From the NCBI RefSeq assembly GCF_963678635.1, contig NC_087069.1:39641076-39705075 (forward strand): DNA of 64,000 nt, given 5' to 3'. The notes beneath the pieces are model-generated. The model was not told where the DNA came from. It worked only from the letters and a program-made list of their open reading frames with translations, and did not search any database. Positions 61,301 to 64,000 of the stretch are shown here, one piece after another (positions within the stretch are counted from its first letter, which is position 1; each line of letters starts with the position of its first letter). The DNA is from Symsagittifera roscoffensis (Eukaryota > Xenacoelomorpha > Acoela > Convolutidae). The position numbers and the translations under genes are program-made.

Positions 61301-63653
61301 GGGGTACTTCTCGGATAGGACAGAGAGAAGGGCTATGCCTTCACACTTAGAACCCCTGCAACATTCAAAACCATGTAAGAGTCTTGTCACTTATTCCGCA
61401 CAAAATAAACAAACATCGCATCATTTACTAAACTAGCGAGCTGTTCAAACTCTATTTTGAAGACGCATTTAGTTTCATCAATCACCCAATGAGAAAAAAT
61501 TTCTATTTATTTGTAACTTATCCGGATAACTTGAGCAACATAACAGGTAATTTTCAATTGACCTATTTGAGAAAAATTCTTTTGTATTGATCATGACTTT
61601 GACATTTCGTCTAAATTTCGCGCGCGATTAAGGGATGAAGTATACACGTCTAATGATGCCCTTTTTTCCATGATTACCGCACATTCTAGATTGAACATTT
61701 TTGTGTATCAAAGTCACTGCTTTCCCAGCTAAATTTTGTTGTTAAAGCTCCGATATTGACAAAAATATCAAACAAATTCACAAAATGGGGTCGTTTTAGT
61801 CACGGAAAAATATGCGAGGACGACAAATAATTTATTATACCTGCTACTTAGTTGTATCATTTAGAAATGGTATCACGCGTTATAACTTTTAAACCACTAT
61901 GCAAATTCACATCATTTCGAATTTTGTGACATTTTGATGCGGAAAACATATGTACTTGGAGACCAGCTTGTTTCTGTCCAGAATGTAATAACAAACACAA
62001 AATGAAAATTGAACAAAAACGGTTTCGGTAAGTTATTCGCATGGGTGCTCGCCTTGAGCTCTTTGTCATTTTTGTTCCGACTATTGAAAATGGGGAGGAA
62101 CTTTTGTCTTCGAGTGGTTTAGTTTTCTCTCTTTTGCTTTGGTTTTTTTTCCAGCGAATTCAGACACGAAAAATAATCGTCGGAATGGGTGTAGTCTATC
62201 AGTCATGACTTGTACGACATTGAAAAAATTCTCAAAATACTCTAAGTTGAGAAAAACCAGTTTGAAATTTTCAAATTTTGGTCGATTTTGAACAAAAAAA
62301 GCGAAGGACAGGCCTATTATAAATGAAAAACTCGTGAAATTCTTACTCAATACTTAAACCAAGCCATCTTCTGAATAAAAAATTTCATAAAAATATCTGA
62401 TGTCTTATTTTTTTAGAACTGTTGTTCAATATGCCTATTTTACTATGATTATCAAATATCCCCAAGTTCTATGCTTTCGTTCAGATCCTTTTATCACACA
62501 TCGCACAAAAAACGACACTAATTTTTGGTTTTTTAAAAATCAGTAACTTTTTTGGTTCTTTGGTATTCTGCGCTAGATGCGGAATATTCTGTGCTACATG
62601 TTCTTGTTACTATTATAACTAAAATAAAATTTCTCTTACCAGTCCTGATTTTGGACGAGTGCCATCGCCCTTCTTAGCTCCACGTCAGGGGAACTTCTTA
62701 ACTGAGGCGTCTGCTGTTGCGATGAAGAGGGGGTTGAGGAGGACGAGGCTGATGACGAGTGGGGTTGGGCAGAGGGGGATGATTTGTTGTTGTTGTTGCT
62801 CGGGGCACTAAACAATTTACATTTTTCAGATATGCCATGACTGTCTTTTTAAAGAAACAATCAGCCAAAAAATCAGAAAAAAAAGGATTTTGCTCATCGC
62901 CAACTTCCATTAAAATATTTACCAGCTTCGATCTCATTTGTGGGGATGTGAACTTTGTCTGTGCGTTTTAATGCGAAATCACACTATAAATTGCAAAAGC
63001 ACGATAGAAAAGCCACAAATTCATAAAGGTGAAGCCAATAAACGCGCGATGAGTTAAATCGCGGATTATTTAACAGTACCTGTTAGGCCAATAGTCAGGC
63101 CTGAAATTTAAAAAGTAAAAATATATTTGAAAAACAAGAATTCAAAAGTTTTATACGATTTTGTGGGACCTTACAAAGATCTTTTTGCTCCTGAAAAAAT
63201 AACATGTAAATATCAAAATATCAGAGTTTTTGCAAAAGCGTTTTAGAATTGGAATATTTTCAGCTGAAAAGCTCTATTGATTCGTCAAGGTTCGAAACCT
63301 TTTTTCAGCTACATAATTGCAAGATTCTTTCAAACACGTTTCGTTGCTCATTACACCATAGAAAAGATTACAGCAGATTCGCATGCCTCATAACAAATTT
63401 GGCACCAAGTCACCTGGGATTAATTTTTTATTTATCTACAGAGGTTATTTACTTGGTTATATAAGATTATAACTTGGTTAAATTTATAAGTTATCAACTA
63501 ACAAGCTGGACTTGTGTTTTGGACCCTGTTGTGATTGCGTCTGCTGTGGTGGTTGACTGTTATAGCTGGACTGACTGTTGTTGTTGTGTTTGAGCCCTGG
63601 AGTGGGGGCGGAGTTGAGAGATGCACGGGTTTCAACTGTGGGATCCACCCATG
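49094..63653 (-). CDS. TOGARAM/Crescerin-like TOG-domain protein, 3' half (gene span)
   Basis: Ten exons with consistent phases: 63,503-63,653; 62,640-62,807; about 61,160-61,355; 58,813-58,958; 56,510-56,674; 55,834-56,061; 52,052-52,328; 50,816-51,032; 49,729-49,815; 49,094-49,350 (stop TGA at 49,094-49,096). The product has a low-complexity linker, a TOG domain of HEAT repeats (the exons from 62.6 to 55.8 kb), a second linker, and a C-terminal TOG domain (52.3 to 49.1 kb). The order and wording (NSKVNLLALQSMLKLVPLLR; ESSGFIRDDVEKAL) match the C-terminal TOG3-TOG4 pair of the TOGARAM family. These proteins bind tubulin and regulate ciliary axonemal microtubules. The 5' part lies beyond the window. 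The exons are intact and under coding constraint. Confidence 0.88.
49729..49815 (-). CDS. TOGARAM-like exon: TOG4 short exon
   Basis: Acceptor CTGTTTAG, donor GTGAGC, 87 bp. Residues QASLLQPLSTLARYGNSRVR and PDIVFKLA. The phase fits both neighbours. Confidence 0.82.
50258..50700 (+). repeat. Interspersed repeat family A, copy in intron
   Basis: AACACAGCCAACTAACAGTTGG start, then CTAGAACTCTTTATAATTGG, GGATCTATAGGTAAAG and CCGCTGGGAAATCTTAAAA in family order. It occupies the intron before the 50,816-51,032 exon boundary. Confidence 0.6.
50816..51032 (-). CDS. TOGARAM-like exon: TOG4 core
   Basis: Acceptor TTTTCAG, donor GTGAGT. Residues IFDVFVQRLNDSNSKVNLLA, then LRDYFSIVANMVVPAVAQNM. This is the most conserved exon of the gene and the strongest evidence for the family. 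Confidence 0.92.
51759..51895 (+). mobile_element. SINE body fragment
   Basis: GATCCGTGCTTGTTGCTTGAGGGTGAGG through GGGGCACAACAGC...GAGCTGTTG. It matches the body of the tRNA-headed SINE at 54,111 without the tRNA part. It is fused to the end of a family A repeat. Confidence 0.6.
51898..52030. repeat. Tandem repeat with GTTACAAGAGTAAC hairpin
   Basis: About three units of roughly 45-55 bp: a G-run, TTACAAGAGTAACAC, then A(A/T)TTGCCAC. Each unit contains the near-palindrome GTTACAAGAGTAAC. The array ends about 20 bp from the donor of the 52,052-52,328 exon. Confidence 0.8.
52052..52328 (-). CDS. TOGARAM-like exon: linker and first TOG4 helices
   Basis: Acceptor TTACTCCAG; the donor GTCCGT is weak but keeps the phase. 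An asparagine/proline linker leads to ECVRSLCANLKANDFREREG, the first HEAT repeat of the last TOG domain. Confidence 0.85.
52403..52968 (+). repeat. Interspersed repeat family A, longest copy
   Basis: AACATAGCCAACAGACAGTTGG start. It shows all family landmarks in order (CTAGAACAATTTATGATTG, CACGTTTTTCGTGACC, GATAGTGGAGTTTGCCTTCC) and ends at TTCATTGACGTTTCAAATGG, where a SINE fragment (52,969-53,043) follows, just as at 51,759. Confidence 0.65.
52969..53043 (+). mobile_element. SINE body fragment
   Basis: GGATCCGCGCTTGTTGCTTGAGGG... resembles the start of the SINE body and is truncated after about 75 bp. Confidence 0.55.
53949..54475. mobile_element. hAT-type MITE, copy 3, with nested SINE
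   Basis: The terminal repeats CAGGGGCGGATTTAG and CTAGATCCGCCCCTG match at 14 of 15 bases. The 8-bp target duplication is TTATATAG (53,941-53,948) and TTACATAG (54,476-54,483). The internal sequence is that of copies 1 and 2, interrupted at about 54,110 by a tRNA-derived SINE, so the MITE inserted first. It lies in the intron between the 55,834 and 52,328 exons. Confidence 0.85.
54111..54340 (+). mobile_element. tRNA-derived SINE
   Basis: The head resembles a tRNA: GGGAGCAGTGGTAAAGTGG with an A-box-like TGGTAAAGTGG (54,120-54,130), then ATGTTCGAGGCCC as the B box (54,161-54,173). These are the spacing and order of an internal pol III promoter. The body (GAGGGTGAGGCAACATTACC, GGGGCACAACAGCTG, CCCATCCCGCGTGG) recurs at 51,759 and 52,969. 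Confidence 0.75.
54835..55450 (-). mobile_element. Second tRNA-derived SINE family, copy 1
   Basis: On the minus strand, a GACTGAGTGGATAGTGCGTG A-box region and an AGATTCGAACCC B box form a tRNA-like head at 54,941-55,010. It is flanked on one side by the GCGAAGCGTAGCTTCG palindrome (54,837-54,852). On the other side a distal piece has ACTCGCTTCGTTAGTGTAATCAG (about 55,431-55,453) and TTTGCGACTTAGGTTG (about 55,392). Related pieces recur at 60,255-60,600. Confidence 0.55.
55834..56061 (-). CDS. TOGARAM-like exon: end of TOG3 and linker
   Basis: Acceptor GATTTAG, donor GTGAGA. FYGKKMLWMLMQEDHQYLDT closes the TOG domain with the YGKKM helix. A charged linker (NGGPGEHPNETPSAKLARKP) follows. Confidence 0.85.
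56510..56674 (-). CDS. TOGARAM-like exon: TOG3 C-terminal helices
   Basis: Acceptor GATTTCAG, donor GTTGGT. Residues KSKEVRKTSSYILCIIVERV and DCINQAIAPIAAFALDSAPE. The phases match the neighbouring exons. Confidence 0.85.
57655..57835 (+). repeat. Interspersed repeat family A, diverged copy
   Basis: AACACAGCCAAAAGAATGAGAAAAAAG start, then a GAACTTCGAAAGAAATC and GCAAAAAAAATTAAATTTGA stretch in family order. Lies in the intron between the 58,813 and 56,674 exons. Confidence 0.45.
58200..58460 (+). repeat. Interspersed repeat family A, diverged copy
   Basis: CACATAGCGAACAGACACTTGG start, followed by family-like GTGATTTGTCTTC and ACAAAAAATAGATTTGAG stretches. Confidence 0.45.
58813..58958 (-). 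CDS. TOGARAM-like exon: TOG3 helices
   Basis: Acceptor TTTTCAG, donor GTATGT. Residues LELTVGCLLTKTSESSGFIR, then DDVEKALTTMAEKTS, a canonical HEAT helix turn with the FIRxDVxKAL signature of this family. Ends in phase 2. Confidence 0.85.
59162..59227 (-). repeat. tRNA-like SINE head
   Basis: The minus strand reads CATTGCGTAGTTGGAAGGAC as an A-box side and TTGTTCGAGTCCGG as a B box. No matching acceptor stem is visible, so it is a SINE head or tRNA pseudogene and not a working tRNA gene. Confidence 0.5.
59878..60260 (+). repeat. Interspersed repeat family A, tandem start
   Basis: The 5' part is present twice in tandem (AACATAGCCAACAGAGAGTTG at 59,878 and 59,934). It is then followed once by the rest of the family sequence (TGGATCAATAGGTAAAC, CACGTTTTTCGTGAC, GATGGCGGAGTTTGCCTTCC). 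Confidence 0.6.
60255..60600 (-). mobile_element. Second tRNA-derived SINE family, copy 2
   Basis: The tRNA-like head at 60,361-60,430 has GTAGCTGAGTGG (A box) and AGGATCGAATCCGAC (B box) on the minus strand. The anticodon-arm region GAGACGTATAGTCTC is a simple hairpin and the ends do not pair as an acceptor stem. Flanks match copy 1: GCTGCGCTTCGCAAACACAAGCGAG on one side and GCGAGTTAGGTTAG...CACTACGC on the other. Confidence 0.55.
61160..61355 (-). CDS. TOGARAM-like exon: TOG3 helices
   Basis: Acceptor GTTGCAG at 61,356. Residues GSKCEGIALLSVLSEKYPEV, then a DVNLAVVAEVKNLRSQVAKE helix pair and a LMRTLFKNLDRRMDL helix. The donor is unclear: the only nearby GT sites (after GGCGA or after TTATTT) are poor, and the first does not keep the frame. 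The 3' boundary is approximate. Confidence 0.75.
62640..62807 (-). CDS. TOGARAM-like exon: linker and first TOG3 helix
   Basis: Acceptor TTGTTTAG, donor GTAAGA. A serine/glutamine-rich linker leads into SSPDVELRRAMALVQNQDW, the first helix of a TOG HEAT array, whose tryptophan codon is split across the intron. Confidence 0.8.
63503..63653 (-). CDS. TOGARAM-like exon: low-complexity linker
   Basis: Acceptor TTTTCTTACAG before the exon, donor GTTAGT after it. Residues AWVDPTVETRASLNSAPTPG, then an N/Q/S/P-rich stretch. Ends in phase 2, matching the next exon. Confidence 0.7.
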
Positions 63654-64000
63654 CTGTAAGAAAAGAAAATACTAACTTAAAAACAGCATGTGTAGTTCTT
63701 GTTTTTAAGCACGGGTACAGTTGCCGTTCTCGGATAAGAAATAGTATCTCGAATGTTGGTATTTTCCCTTGTTGATAATTCATCTTACTTAGGATAGGAA
63801 TTAAGAAATTCCCATGAGATGAACGAGCTATACATCATCGGAAAGCACATCAATAATAAAGAAAACTTGAACTCATTGATGTCTTTCAGTAAAACTTAAA
63901 ACGTCATTTTTCTGACTTGGCTAAATAGGGTTTAAAATCGATATTATAACTCGAATTACCCAAAGAAATTGAGTGTTTGATCGCCGGAGTGTTTGGATTG

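Overview
The window is nuclear DNA of an animal, most likely an AT-rich invertebrate; the species cannot be fixed from the sequence. The evidence is a multi-exon gene with GT-AG introns for a TOG-domain microtubule protein, tRNA-derived SINEs, hAT-type MITEs, LTR-retrotransposon gag remnants and a Maverick/Polinton.

Region 1 (1-16,990) has no credible gene. It is a repeat landscape: a 3.7-4.0 kb tandem duplication (631-8,322) with a hAT MITE in each copy, a degenerate minisatellite of about 20 bp that runs to about 10,870, a second tandem duplication of about 1.57 kb (11,371-14,510), a GC-rich array that reverses orientation (14,455-15,060), and degenerate repeats up to 16,840.

Region 2 (16,995-23,300) is a mobile or viral-type gene block. 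A broken protein-primed-type family B DNA polymerase lies on the minus strand. It is divergent from three plus-strand ORFs of unknown function, and CCAAT-box repeats lie between and among them.

Region 3 (24,317-26,601 plus 45,456-45,529) is a decayed LTR-retrotransposon gag gene. Its 3' part is tandemly duplicated and its 5' end is split by the next element.

Region 4 (26,608-45,455) is a complete Maverick/Polinton of 18,848 bp. It has terminal inverted repeats of about 262 bp and a perfect 6-bp target duplication (TCGATG). Minus-strand genes are PolB (with two introns), adenain-like protease, major capsid protein, a basic pX-like core protein, a candidate penton/minor capsid protein, a retroviral-type integrase and accessory genes. 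Plus-strand genes include a membrane protein and the packaging ATPase. Most core genes carry one or two in-frame stops or a frameshift, so this copy is not autonomous, although several accessory ORFs remain open.

Region 5 (45,530-64,000) contains the 3' half of a TOGARAM/Crescerin-like gene on the minus strand (ten exons recognised, the last ending at 49,094). Its introns and downstream flank are filled with an interspersed repeat family, SINEs and a MITE that carries a nested SINE.
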